From positions 37,165,360 through 37,229,359 of the forward strand of contig OX465583.1 in the NCBI GenBank assembly GCA_950022655.1: 64,000 nucleotides of DNA, in the 5' to 3' direction. Under the pieces are notes generated by a model, which had not been told where the DNA came from, ran no database searches, and saw only the letters and a list, made by a program, of their open reading frames with translations. Each line of letters starts with the position of its first letter. The first letter of the stretch is position 1. A program made the position numbers and the translations under genes. Source of the stretch: Alentia gelatinosa. Lineage: Eukaryota; Annelida; Polychaeta; Phyllodocida; Polynoidae. Positions 40,340 through 52,749 of this stretch are shown piece after piece.

Positions 40340-41480
40340 GATTAACGTTGACGCATGCGCGCCGGAGTCCTGAGGGTGTGTGTGCGTGTGTGTGTGTGTC
40401 TCTGTGTGTGTGGCTGGCTGTGTCCGACATGCACCAGCGGCATCGCCGCGATCCTAGCGATAAACTCAGGGACCATTAACACCCCCTCCACACACACACA
40501 CACACCCATCATCCTCCGCCACCATCCGATACGCCACCAACCAGCTATCACTTTTATCTTTTTGGTCCAATGGGCGTCAGTAGCGATGGAGAAACCCGCT
40601 CGGCGGAAGACATCAGTAAAGGTGGGGGAGTGGGCTTGGAGTCGGTGGGGTGTGGGGTACGGGGCCGGGGGAGGTGATCGGGCGGCAGGTACAGCACGCG
40701 CGGCCGGGGATTTGGCATCAGGGCAGAGTGCACTAATTACCGCTGCAAAAGACGTCATTATACATGGCTGGTGGACCCGGAGAATGGCGCCCGGGTCGAG
40801 TAGGCCGCCAGGGGGCGCGCGGGGGCCTCCTTACCGCTTTCTTAGTGGGCTCAGCGCGTTTCACGCCCGGGCGCATGCTCAGAGTTCCTCAAACACCCGC
40901 CTGGGGGCGCTACCTTAGCGGACCACCTTCCTCCATGGCGGTGCCTTAAAGCCTGTAGACGAGGCGTGGTGGTTAGGATGTGTGGCGGCCATTGGTCGAC
41001 GGGGGATGCTCGGAGGCTGTTTGTTAGCAGTGCGGTCAGAGACGCGGACCCGGGCGTTATTGTCAGTCTCCTCCAAGCGGCTCAGCCCCCACTGGTCCCC
41101 CGTCAGCCCCCCTGACACCCTCCTAAGCCCCCTGCCCGCCCTGCCCGCCCCGCGCCCAACCCGCCGACCGACGTCTCCTTGGCCGGAACTACCCTGTTAC
41201 GGGGTGTCGGAGACGCCGGTCGTAATCTCGCAGGATCTCGCGCGCCGGGTGCGGTGTCGGGGGACGCTCACGGAGGCTCATCTGGGGACTTGCCTCCCGG
41301 GCGCGCGCGGCGCTGGTAACAAACCCTCACCTAGCGTCGGGAATAAGAACTATTTGACAATTGCGTCGGGCCGGGTAATGCACGACGGCGTCTGTTGAGC
41401 GTCCATGTGGCATTCCCGACGGACGCCCGGAGTAGTACTTCCGCCGAGGGCGCTGGGCTGGGGATGGCGTAGCCACAGGG
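40340..41480. promoter_or_regulatory. CpG-rich patch with CTCF-like and NRF1-like motifs
   Basis: CCGCCAGGGGGCGC at 40805-40818 and CCGCCTGGGGGCGCTA at 40897-40912 (CTCF-like, + orientation). GACGCATGCGCGCC near 40350 and GGGCGCATGCTCAG near 40869 are NRF1-like. CpG density is high to about 41400. Open frames on both strands follow from GC content and are not annotated. Confidence 0.35.
40377..40506. repeat. (TG)n and (CA)n microsatellite pair
   Basis: TG-rich repeats at about 40377-40415 and CA repeats at about 40488-40506 can pair as an inverted repeat with a loop near 75 bases. Confidence 0.7.
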
Positions 41481-41959
41481 CATCAAGCGCCTAGATTAGG
41501 CCATATTGGGGGTGGCCATGGGCCTAGGGCTTTCATCAACGGCTACCCCCTCCACTTGGCCACCTTCCCAATTACAGTGCGTCGTCCAGACTGGGCGGCG
41601 CCTGGCTGCGTGTGAACACAATTCGCGCAGCTTGCGACATGCGGAGACAGAGACAGATCGGCTCGCCCCGCGCTTTGCCTTAGATTGAATTTTCTGCCCC
41701 CTGTCCAGGAAGGGCTTGACCCCCCACCGACCAATAAATCTACGTCCCGGGGCCCGGAGCGCGCCACGGAATAGAGAGTGGAGGCCGGGAGGACGGCCCA
41801 GGGTGGGGGAAGTGTACGGGGAACGCTGGTGTTTGATGCCGGTACTCCTGGGGGGTTCTCCATCTTTCAGTTGGTCCCGAGGAAAGCCGACATTTCTTTA
41901 TACTACTTGTATGTAGCCCTCTCAAGGTGGCCATAGTATTGACGCTTCTTATAGGAGTA

Positions 41960-42300
41960 GAGGTCTATGATGAAGACACTCAGAGTAGAAGTGATGAATA
42001 TGATAGTGTGTTTGTTGGTCGGCGAAGGTACTGTATACCACTGAGCAGGTGAAGAGGCTTGATAGTAGTGTTGGAGAAGTGAAAATTATAGTAGGAATAC
42101 TAAATGGTGGCATTTGTGCTTGGTGGTAATTGTGATACTGGATGGTGGTCGTGAGACTAGGTGTCGAAAGTAACACTGGGTGGTGTTAGTGAAACTAGAT
42201 GTCAATAGTAATACTGGTTGTGAGACGAAGAGGCAGTGGTGATATAGGTTGGTGGTAGTGATGGTAGTAGTGATGGTATGTGGTGGTAGTGATACCAGAC
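41960..42300. repeat. Degenerate GT/GA-rich minisatellite
   Basis: Repeated words GTGATACTGGATGGTGGT, GTGAGACTAGGTG, GTGAAACTAGATG and GTGGTAGTGAT with strong purine bias on +. Minus-strand open frames here are artefacts. Confidence 0.5.
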
Positions 42301-42439
42301 GGAGGAAACTGTGGAAGGGATAATTGGCGCCCAAACAGTATCCATAAACCTGGTACTCGATAGAAGTGAATTAATGGAGTGATGACTGCTTTCGTTAATA
42401 CTGATGACTAGAAAAGATCGCAGGCCAGTTCCTAAACTC

Positions 42440-43380
42440 AAACTAAATATGCCAAATTGATGAAAATTTGCCAGAGCGAAGGATTGTGCCTTCCAAAGAG
42501 GCTATTCCCAGACTGTTCTCTCGAATGGATGTAGGGATGAGCCACTGGGAATTACAAGTGTCAAATCAAAAGATATACTTAAAGCTTCATTAATAAGTTC
42601 ACTTTGTATCCCAATTAATCGTGTAGCAGGTCAAGAGAAAAGACCGCTCAAGCCTTTCCAGTTACGAAGTATGCAGCATATCTTATAACCCGTAAATGCC
42701 TAGTTTATTCAAATTATCTACCAGTTCAAATCTCATCGCGACTCAGTTCTAGATCACGTCCGATCAATAATTCCACTAATAAGTATTCAATCTGACATGC
42801 ATTATATCGTATCCCTTATAAATATCACTAATACATTTCATTGGTATATGGCTTACATATAACATCACTGGACATATACTGGTCATATACATATGCACGT
42901 GTATCACATGAAAACCATGAACCTTATTGGTGGCTTGACATAAGAGGAAACACTAAGAACTGTATCTCTTTGCTCAGTATTAGAGGTTTGCTAATAAATC
43001 ATCTTTTATAAGTACAAAGCCTCTTTATGGTTCTCTATTACTATCAAATCTATGATATATTATATACCTTATCCTCTAGACGTTAGATATCTCAAGGAAC
43101 CATTTCTACTGTAGGTACACACCTTCTCCATCCTTATAACTCCCATGATATTAATCTCTATCAAAATCACCCTGATATCTTATCATCTATCAGTATCGCC
43201 TGTATATTTCATCCCTTATCACAGCTATCGTATAAACCCCATATCTGTTATACCGCCATATCATATCCCCTATTGGATTCTGTGGCGGGTTTGGCATAAA
43301 AGGGAGACTAAAGTGTCAATACAAGAGTACATCAGCAGTTCATGGATACCGAACCTCCGCTCGGTGTTTTGTGCCGGTTA
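42440..43380. other. AT-rich intergenic DNA, no gene recognised
   Basis: No recognisable frame, RNA gene or repeat by eye. Confidence 0.5.
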
Positions 43381-43439
43381 AGGTCAGCATATATACCGAG
43401 ATAAATGTCCGCCGACCACACAGCTTCCCTGTCCCACTC

Positions 43440-43640
43440 TCCTATGGCGGAGGCATCTTTCTCCATCACTTCCGGCTGTCACCCGCGCCCGCCCCCTGTG
43501 CGCATGCGCTGATGGATCCATCAATATCCGGCGGACGTCATCAACCTCCTCACCCGTCCCACAATCCCCCTCGCTATCGCCACACTCTCCGCTGGGTGGC
43601 GCGGCGGTGCGGCCTACCTGCAGCGGCCTCTGGTGGCAGC
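43440..43640. promoter_or_regulatory. CpG promoter-like module (YY1/ETS/NRF1) with CTCF-like motifs
   Basis: CTATGGCGGAGG (YY1-like) at about 43442, ACTTCCGG (ETS-type) near 43468, perfect TGCGCATGCGC (NRF1) at 43499-43509, then CCGCTGGGTGGCGC (43589) and CCTCTGGTGGCAGC (43627), both CTCF-like. The ETS/NRF1/YY1 combination is typical of TATA-less CpG promoters in animals; no transcript can be assigned. Confidence 0.4.
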
Positions 43641-43699
43641 GGAGGGAAGCGGTGACGGATGATGACGGAGGAGCTGGTCGTTGATCACGTGGTGAGCAC

Positions 43700-45000
43700 G
43701 TGATTGGGGTCGATACGCTCACTGAATCAGACAGGCCCACCCCGCTCTCCTATCTCACCCCCTGCCTACCTCCACCACCGCACGAGCAAACTCCTAACGG
43801 TCTTGTATCAAGACGTGTTACAAGTCCGTATGGGTCCTATAATTAAACCTGTAGAATCAAAGAAGACTGTGTTCTACATGAACACATCTGTGTAAGTTGA
43901 GCCCAGTTTTAGGAAACTGATTTTCTTTCAATTCCGAAATATTCGTAGGTACCTCTTTAGTTTGATCTATTTGTGAATTGAAATTAAATGAAAACAAAAT
44001 GCATTTACAAAATATTCCTCCGAATGATATGCACCAAAAATGTACTTCAGATCTTAGACACACTTGCACTGGAACTATGGTACATACATGTATTTTCAAT
44101 GAAGAGTGAGGAAACATCACATTTCATAACATAGCTATGAACTTCGAATAACGAAGGTCCCACTTCTCGGTATTACAGTAATTACAATATATTTGATAAA
44201 AGAATAATATATTGATATCTTGTAACTGATTTACAATCATATAAATATAATTCTGAAAAATTGAATCATACAGAACTGCCTCTGGTCTGCCACCCTCCGC
44301 CTATCGTACAACGACCTCTATTAGTTTACATATTGCACGTATATATACATGCGTGTCATTGTCATAGAGTTGTGTTGAACTGTCAAATGATGAAGCACAC
44401 CTCTATCATTGACATTCTCTGGCACTCAGCATATTGGAAGAATATCATTTTTTTTGCGTTTCGTCTGATGCCTCATAGTTTAATAACTTATTTGTCAGTA
44501 TATCAACCATCATTCCAATTCATATACATAGATCTGGCAACCTTAGTACGTTACACCCAATTTACATATATATGTGCCGTGGTCACTCAAAAAGCAGTGC
44601 TTGGGTCGAGTGTAACAAAATTCTGATTTTTATTTACTCGACAGGTAGATATATATGGTGCAGTTGGCCCAAAACATTTTGTTGGTTTGAAAAAGTACCA
44701 GTGAAAGTACCAGACTTACAACCCTATACAACTGCAGATAACAAAATCTAAACAAACTTTCCCTGTCACCATAGTAACCATGAAGATATAAGTTTCCTAC
44801 CGTGTCATGAGAAGCTTAAAGTGAACACTTATAAAACATAATTCTCATCCCCTATCTAGAATCAGCCATAAAGAGCACAAGTTATTAGCCAGTTATTGAC
44901 GGTCTCGTGGTTATTTATTCATAATTAAGAGCAGAGTGAGGATTTGACGATCACGGAAGTCGTTCGTGTGAGGCTGAGAGCGATCAACGTTCGGAGCTAA
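43700..45000. other. AT-rich intergenic DNA, no gene recognised
   Basis: A 121-codon frame at 44261-44626 has no domain-like pattern and no flanking splice logic. Confidence 0.5.
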
Positions 45001-45199
45001 TTACAATCACACACTGAGAGTGGGGAACCAGCGCTCAGACAGGAAGTCTAAGTCGTCTGCTCCGAGTACCGCACTAATCGCTGATGTAAAGGAGCGCCTC
45101 CTGTCGACAGTTCTCCTCTCAGCGTTCATCAGATCACGTGACCGGTTCATGGTGTCGTCTGCCACCCCAATCAACCTCGTTTACCAGTTGGCCATTGTT

Positions 45200-45310
45200 A
45201 CCCACCGGCCGCCATTTTGGCCACACGACGGCCTTTGTCACTACTCTGAGGCGACTTTCATTTCAACGCGCGCGGCGCATGCTCAGCGCTCCAACGCGCA
45301 TGCGTAGTGG
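45200..45310. promoter_or_regulatory. CpG promoter-like module (YY1/NRF1)
   Basis: GGCCGCCATTTTGG (YY1-like) at 45207-45220, GCGCATGCTCA at 45275 and GCGCATGCG at 45296 (NRF1-like), within a CpG-rich patch that continues to about 45700. Confidence 0.38.
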
Positions 45311-46539
45311 GGTCGTCGCGCGCTGGTGACTTTGATGTGGCGATAAACGCGGGCAGCTGTCATTAGGAACAGCGCGCTTGACACCGTGATTAATTCAGAC
45401 GCCGTTCGTGTCTATAACAAATCTGCCCTCGCTTTGAAGTCCAAGCCGATAGGGGTGTCGACCCGCCGAGCTCACCCGAGCCCTCCCGAGCTCGCCCGAG
45501 CTGCTGTTCCTTGTTGGACGCGCCGCATTTCACACCTTCTAAGACACGTATTAAGGGAGCTGATCCCGGCAGCAGATCGGAACGCGGCGGACCGCACCGA
45601 ACTTAATCTCGCCATCAGACCGGCGCGAGACATTCCGAGATCCCGCGCCGGAGCGAGATTTGAGTGAGCTCCATCCACAATAAGGAGATGAGAAGCGCGA
45701 TGGGGTTGGGATAGGGACGCGATCAAAACAGCTTAATCCCTCTTAGAGTCAAAGAACTGGGATACCGGTATCGGTGATTTCATAACGTTTTCGGTAAACA
45801 CTGTTTATCTGCTGTAATTCTAGATCTACATATATTAACACACAATCATATAATACATTGTATCCCAACATAGACAGTTTACATGCTACCTATTTGCATT
45901 TTAAAAGAATATTTATCTCATTCTCTCTTTATATAGATAAGAAATCAAATGCAGGATCCCGATGATCCAAGTATTGAAATTGTCAGAGGTATAGCACCAA
46001 GCGTAACAGGAGTTATGCCCGGCGTCCATCTACTACGATAAGACCCCCTTGTAAGCCCAGACTTCTTACACCCTTATGCACTACAATGCCTTAAATAAAA
46101 AATGTGAACCTTTTCATCTTACACAGACGTCAAGACTAGGAACATCGGCATGTATCGTAATCGGTTTTTAGGTACATTGTACGGCCTATCGTAGACGATT
46201 ACAGCTCAGTGCATGTCGGGCCTTATTCTTTAGGCTCTCACATGTCTGTTAGTGAGGCAAACGTCGTATCAAAGTGATAATGCCCAGAGCAGCTGCTGGT
46301 ACAGAGAAAGGCAGCGGGGTGGAGTAGGAGAACTTGATGCATAAGTCCACTTTGAGATACCTACTTTTTACTTTGTACAGATTTATTACTAGGGGATTGT
46401 TGGGACCGATAAAGAATCGGACAAGATTAATCCACAGCACAAGACCGCCTCTTGGCCTTCCTGAAAGAGTCGGCGTTTTTCATTACGTCCTGATCTGCAC
46501 GGAAATCCGGCCCTGATGGCGTTCACCTCGCGTCCCAAA

Positions 46540-46640
46540 TCTCCCCACCGGAAGTACGACGTGAAGCATGCGCGTGCGCCAAGACCCGGATGACCCGCCA
46601 TCTTGAATCTGACCGCGCGGGGTCCCAGTGGATCGCGCGG
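46540..46640. promoter_or_regulatory. CpG promoter-like module (ETS/NRF1/YY1)
   Basis: ACCGGAAGT at 46547-46555, GCATGCGCGTGCGCC at about 46566-46580 and GCCATCTTG at 46598-46606 (minus-strand CAAGATGGC). On the minus strand an ATG inside the YY1-like site opens MAGHPGLGARACFTSYF, which I do not recognise. Confidence 0.4.
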
Positions 46641-47149
46641 AGCAGAGTCCGGTAGGATCTGATTTTGGGGTGGACGATTGTCATGTTGCAGTCGGAGGCT
46701 ATTCATAACCGTTAAACCGGAGGCGGGAGGGTGAGGGGAGAGGGCAGAGAAGGGTTGAGTAATGCGCGGTCATTGTTAGTCCCCCTACCCACCCCGCTCC
46801 TAGCCACCGTCGCTCATATCCTGAGCCCCGTTCGTGATGCGCGCTCCACGCACGACCCCTGGTCGCAGGCGCGGGTACTACAGGCTCCATGTTGGGGACT
46901 CGGGATTAAGATGATAGAGAGTCGGGATCAGGGTACGACGTTGGCGGCAGTGCGGGCAAGAGACGCCGGAGCGGGGGCGGGCACGACGCCGGGGGATCAC
47001 ACAAAAGACTGCTACAAGCCCATTACAATAACGATAAGTTGGCGATCAGAGACGCGCCGTCCGCAGACGACATTCGCGGGAGGTTGGCGGGAAACGCGCG
47101 GCCCCGGACTGGCCGGCAATCAGTCTAGATTCAGAGTAAAGAACTGAGA

Positions 47150-48285
47150 ATAAGACAAGGCTGGCGGAGGCTGATGGGAGATGAGCCCCCGAGGTCACGG
47201 CCACAATAAAAATGGTGTTTGGGAGTGAATGATGCAGCAAAGTATGATTGTGGGGTATGACCCCGTTTGTGCGCGCACACACCCAACCCTTCACCCCAGC
47301 AAAGCAGCGATACTTATTGTCAAAGAAGGAGCTGATTTATAATCCAGTAATGAATTAGCGTAAATCACGTGGATAGGTAAGAGTCAATCTTCTGTCACAT
47401 CGCTTCTGCCTGGCTTTAGTCCTCAGCTGACCATACAGCAATCCCTAAGGCTACCTCTATGTAGTTAGACCCGACGAACGCAAGTAGGAATTCGGATATA
47501 GGAACGCGGTCAAGGGCCACCGGGAGGAATATGGGAGGGGGTAATAAGTCTGAGACTGAAATGCGTAGAATTGAAGAAAGATCATTCTATAAATGCTTGT
47601 GTCAAACACCAAACTGTTTTTTTGTGATAATTTCTTTGAGACATTTTCTGAAATGTACTAGAAGGAATCATAGACTGAGAGATAGATAAGGAGGAGTATA
47701 GTAGACAGGGTAATGGAAGAGAACTGTTAATACCAATTTGGATATGCGTTAAAACATCTAAAAGAGGCCTCTCAATTAGCCAACTATGAAAATGACACAA
47801 CTTTTGACAAAGTTTGGGAGCAATGATAAACATGAGATTTATTCCGGGATTCAAACATGGTCATATCCCCTGGGACTTGGGTGTTGTAAAATGAACAGAC
47901 TACTATGAAACAGAATAATACAGATTCTAAACGACATCAACAGTCAAACGACAACACAATTTCACAATGAGCCAGTCAGCCAATGGCCAGACAACACGAT
48001 TTGAAACGAATGTAATTATCCTAGCATAAGGGCTCCAAAGACAAAACAGCAATCAGGTGTGCATGTGGTGTTACTCAGGATGAAATGAGGGTGGTGCTTA
48101 CAAGACAGCATGTGTCAATGAGGTGTGAAATGAGAGTTATTGCAGTAACTACGGCCTTGCTGCATGGACAGTATAGCCTAACCAGTTATTGTCCTGCCAA
48201 TACATTACTACAGGTATCTCTCATAATTCTCAGGTTTCCAGCCTCTCTCTAGTCTATTCCTCTCTTTCTCTTATCATTACTCGTC
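47150..48285. other. Intergenic DNA, no gene recognised
   Basis: No supported exon or structured repeat seen by eye. Confidence 0.45.
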
Positions 48286-48289
48286 AGTA

Positions 48290-49195
48290 GTCTACCTCGA
48301 CGCAGTCGTAGACAGTGGCCTGAGATTTGACAAACACGCAGAAAAGTTACAAAGGCAGATTAATGATAAAGAAATTATCTTTAGAAAAATAAGAAGATAT
48401 ATAAGTCAGAGTACTGCACTCAATATAGTTAGAACTTGTATATTGCCAGTCGCCGACTACTGCTCCTTCCTGCTGGAAGGTAGTGTTATCAAATCAAAGA
48501 GGAAGGTGGATAAAGGTATATTTAGGTACCTACGCACATCATTAGGAAACGAAGTGTATAACAGGGACAACATGATAAATACGGAAACGCTACTATATAG
48601 GTGTGAGGTGACAGAACCAGGCATCCGTAGAAAAACACTCTTAGCAGGTATAATAAGAGGGTTAAATAAAATTCGGGCCATTCAAGAAAAGGATATAGAC
48701 AAAACAGGGAAGGCTACAAGGGGACAGTTAAAAAGAAATCTTTTTCTCTCAAGGCCAATGAAAGAACGGTTCAGGAAAAGTGCAATGTACCGTGGCATAA
48801 TGCTTAAGTCAAGATACATAAGTTGAGTGCTCTAAGAAAATGTTTAAGAAAAAAATTGAAGAAGTGCTATCTCAAGATATTAACTGAATGAAATGGTAAA
48901 GTAGAACAAGTGATTTTGTGGTGCGCAGAGTCCCTTACATATATATATTTGCACAAAAGTTCTGTAACAAACGCTGTATAACAAATCATGAATTGATTAC
49001 AGGATATTTCTTTATCATCATAAATGCTACTATGACTAATATGTAAGAAACTTATAATGAGGTCAACAACTATCCCACTTAAGGGAATTCATTGGAAATA
49101 CCATACCTACTGTTCATGTTCATTGTTCGTCAATATTGAATTGGAAGAACTATTGTACCAATAGAAACTCAATAAAGACATATATGAATTAAAAA
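48290..49195 (+). pseudogene. 5'-truncated non-LTR retrotransposon, reverse transcriptase C-terminal part
   Basis: An open frame from about 48290 to a stop at 48826 reads VYLDAVVDSGLRFDKHAEKL, then FRKIRRYISQSTALNIVRTC and ILPVADYCSFLLEG. This matches the thumb region after the polymerase core in non-LTR elements (compare YLGVYLDMSLT and IYKQAVLPLFDYAS in the intact ORF at 34204). The catalytic core is missing. The insertion ends near an A-rich run at about 49190. It is a dead-on-arrival copy. Confidence 0.7.
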
Positions 49196-49329
49196 AAACT
49201 CTATATCTAGTTCACGCTGTACCCCCTTTTTATTTCATTTCACCCTTCTTTGTTCATCCCCATTGTCCAATTGCCTCAACCCGCCCGAGCCCACTTTGGT
49301 CAAACCAGGGTCCATGTCAACACCTCATT

Positions 49330-49970
49330 GGTTCTTTTTTTTGTTTTTTTAAAAAAATACTTTATTTTACTTGGGTAGTACATCGGTACAAAGACCGTTT
49401 TGATCGCACCTCCCAACATGAGAGTTGACTTGATTCACCTTCGTTTTCCTGCTTAACACAGCATTTACAGTTATAATGACTTTTATAATAGGTACAGTTG
49501 AAAGAGTAACAGACTTTGCCAACAACCGCAAAGAGTTTGAGTAAAAGTTATTTGCATCCAAAAGGAAATACTTGTAGGTATAATAACACATATACAGCGA
49601 GACATGCCACAAAGTTACTAATACTTAGTTTGTAACAAATTTGTCACAACAAAATATAGTAAAGATAATGCAACTGTTGCGTTGTCAGGGGCTCTATTTG
49701 TAGGCCAACCATGCTCTATCTTACAAAGTTTTGAGCTAAAGCCAAGTTCTTTTGTTGGCTCTTAAATCCATTTAGCGATTCTATGTTACGAACCGCCACA
49801 GGGAGTGCGTTCCATGATAACGACCCTCTATAGATGGTGCTGTTCTTGTAAGATTCAAGTCTGGGGCGGATGGTTCTGAATACTGGGGCATCGTGTAGTC
49901 TTGTTCGTGCGTCGGGATTGTGCAACAATAGTCTGTCGTCTGGTTTTTTTTTAACATATACATGTTATAT
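49330..49970 (-). pseudogene. 5'-truncated non-LTR retrotransposon tail, opposite strand
   Basis: A minus-strand frame at 49928-49716 reads TRLHDAPVFRTIRPRLESYK and YRGSLSWNALPVAVRN, the last segment typical of non-LTR ORF2 C-termini (Y-x-G-x-x-x-WN-x-LP). An A-rich tail (minus strand) ends near 49330. It faces the copy at 48290 tail to tail. Confidence 0.65.
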
Positions 49971-50839
49971 CTATATGCACCTAAATCTATGCTAAAATCA
50001 TGTGATCGTCTTAGTGACGTAGGAAAGGGTTAAGGAGGATATCAGGACAGAGAAGATGATTGGGTACATGGAAAGAGACAAGGATAGGTATTAATATTTG
50101 AGCAGTTTTAACTACAATTTAAACAACAATGAGATTATGATATAATCAGGGATATTCTTAACAATTTTTTTTATATATATGTTAATTAGCTGGGCCTTGA
50201 CTGTATCGTGGCGTGATGAACAAAATTACAAAGCGGTGAGCGGTGACGACAGGTATAAGGTGAAAAACCGACGTCAGTATAAAACTAGTAACGAGCTATA
50301 TTGAAATCAAATGAGATAAAAACTGAAAGTACATATGCATGTTAAAGTAGATACTACGTTGGCGCACAACGTGCATGCAATAAAGCATTGTCTTCTTGTT
50401 CCATCAGTAATCAAAGTCAGTAATGACTTTCGGAATGACTTTCTTGTGTTTCGCTTAATTTCCTTGCGCTATTCCATGTTAGATATCGTGCGTGTGGGGT
50501 CATGCCAAGATAAGTAGGCTTTCAGTATCTCATTTGCTTGTCGCCACTTACAAATAACCTTTTTTATCTAATAAGATATAGCTGCCAATTGGCTTCTGAA
50601 ATGAAATCTTTATAACATACTTTATGTTATGGACAGCAGAATGGTAATTCCGTGGAAAAATATTCATGTGAATATACATATTGAAGAAAAATAATGATAC
50701 TTGTATACAAAAGAGAAAGTAGGAAGAGAGGCAGCATATTGTGCTGTGGTCTAGACCTGCATCCAATACTTACATAAGAAACCGTGCAGTGAATACAGCG
50801 GCTTACTCGAGACTTAGCCGAACCTTTCCATGTATTTAC

Positions 50840-51350
50840 ACCAAGGCTGCGTTGTATCTGTTCGCATTTGGTGTTGTGAGACCAAAGACCGGAACTGGCT
50901 GCGGTCGGCGGCCATGATTGGCCCCGAGAGTCACATGTGCGTCGGCAAGGGCCACATCATTTCCCACCAGCCGCGTTTAGATAAGGAAAGAGGGCTGATG
51001 CTATCGGCTGGTTCATTCATATCTCCATGGTTACAAGCAAGAGGTTAAATGGTTTAATGTGCGAGTCCGCCCCATGCTCACTGTCCCCATCAGATTAGGG
51101 GCGAGTCCCGGGCCCGGGCCACGGACGCCCGTCCGACATGCTGACAACGTTCTGCGCCTGCGCCGAATGGACCTGTCTCGTCTTTGTGGAGATCGGAGCG
51201 ATCTAACCCTCCCACCAGCTGACGAATTGACCTTGCTGAAATCACGTGACCTTTGTGGTCTTAATGGGATGGACTATTTGTGACATTAAAGCACCATCAT
51301 GGACGCCGCTTCCCTCCCGCCATCTTGCGGAGACGCATAGAACTCATCTA
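50840..51350. promoter_or_regulatory. GC-rich patch with YY1-like site
   Basis: CCGCCATCTTGCGG near 51318 (YY1-like), TAGATAAGG (GATA-type) near 50989 and CpG-rich DNA around 51060-51180. No supported exon. Confidence 0.28.
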
Positions 51351-51399
51351 GATGGGAGCGTCCGTCAGAAATGACACGTCCTGGAGCTGAGTCAATCAG

Positions 51400-52590
51400 A
51401 GGCAGACGACAAATTTATGGAAATCTTTATGTCCATTCAATCCGCTTCTATTTGATCCACGTGTAGTGTATTCACATATCTGTTGGCCAATAAATCTCTT
51501 AAATGGGTACTCTTGAAGAAATGAATAGACCACCATTTGAGATAAATACATGTACAATAGTGATACGATTCTGGCATTCAACTTTAGTATAATATTCAGA
51601 TGTAGCGGTAACATTAAGACCTCAGCAACGGTCTCAAGTTATCTATATGTCATGCATGGTGTATCGTACTATCTATTACTATTTCAAAGCATTCAATTCT
51701 TTAAATTTGAATTGACAACGATAATACAGCTTTCAAACCCTACAAATATCGTCTAGTGCCTGAAATTATAAATATAATCAAATGTGAAGTAAACTGTAAA
51801 TCCAAAGATATATCACTTGATCAAAAATACACTGGCAATAGCCACTGGGTCTTTTTGAAACAATGCTTATAGAGCTCATTTGAGAAAAAGGTACAAGAAT
51901 ACCAGTTGACAGAATTGAGGTAGCAAAATTAGGGCTGGACAGTAGACGGAGACGTGGGCCTCAGAAAAAGTGAGGGCCACGTCTGTAAGTCTGTAAGATT
52001 GTAAGACTGGATGGCATTCAGAGGCCGAAGAATGGACAAAACGAAGGCGACTGCTTGGCGCAGTGAAAGATTGTATACACAGATATAAGGACACATATAT
52101 TGACTGCTGGTCCGCTAGTTATCGAGAAAGTGCTGGGTGGCAGAAACGATGTTGTTTGGTATAGCGGGTGGCTGACTTGGACTATGGACGGCATGAGGCG
52201 GGCTTTTGGGTAGCGGTCCTGGGGCGGGAGGCGTAGGGGAACAGGAGGGACGGGAGGCTGGAGGCGGCAGGACGGGCCCCTGGAGGCCCCCGACCGTGTC
52301 CACTCCGTGTCCCCATCACGCTCTATTGGTCACTGGGGTCTGTTGGTCCCCATCAAACCCGCCCCGAACACTCGTTAACGGCTGGCCTAATGACCTCAGA
52401 ACCGACGGCGACCAGCGGAACAAGGGAGGCTGATGGGTGTGGTCAGTGGTCAGCGAGAAATGAGGTGTGTGGAGACGTGTGTAGACGTGGACTGACCCGT
52501 GAACTGTGAGCACGGCTAGCACCGTCCACTTGACCACTGACTATACACTGACCATCACCACACTGACCACGACAATACATCCACCATACA
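51400..52590. other. Intergenic DNA, no gene recognised
   Basis: AT-rich to 52100, then GC-rich (52190-52540) with overlapping frames on both strands but no recognisable domain. Confidence 0.45.
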
Positions 52591-52605
52591 CAAACCACGC
52601 CCTGC

Positions 52606-52708
52606 TTACGTCACACTGACGTCATTGCCATAGCGACGTCAGCCAGCGGACAGATGGCGCACGTGGAGTATTACGTCATAGGATGACGACAGTGACATCA
52701 TGATGTCG
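52606..52708. promoter_or_regulatory. CRE/ATF-like site cluster
   Basis: TTACGTCA at 52606 and 52671, TGACGTCA (perfect palindromic CRE) at 52618, CGACGTCA at 52634, TGACATCA at 52693 and TGATGTCG at 52701: six CRE-like octamers in about 100 bp. CREB/ATF bZIP proteins bind such sites (established); the target gene is unknown. Confidence 0.5.
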
Positions 52709-52749
52709 TTTTGATACCTATCCCAGATGCGTCGGTCGTTGCTGGATTA

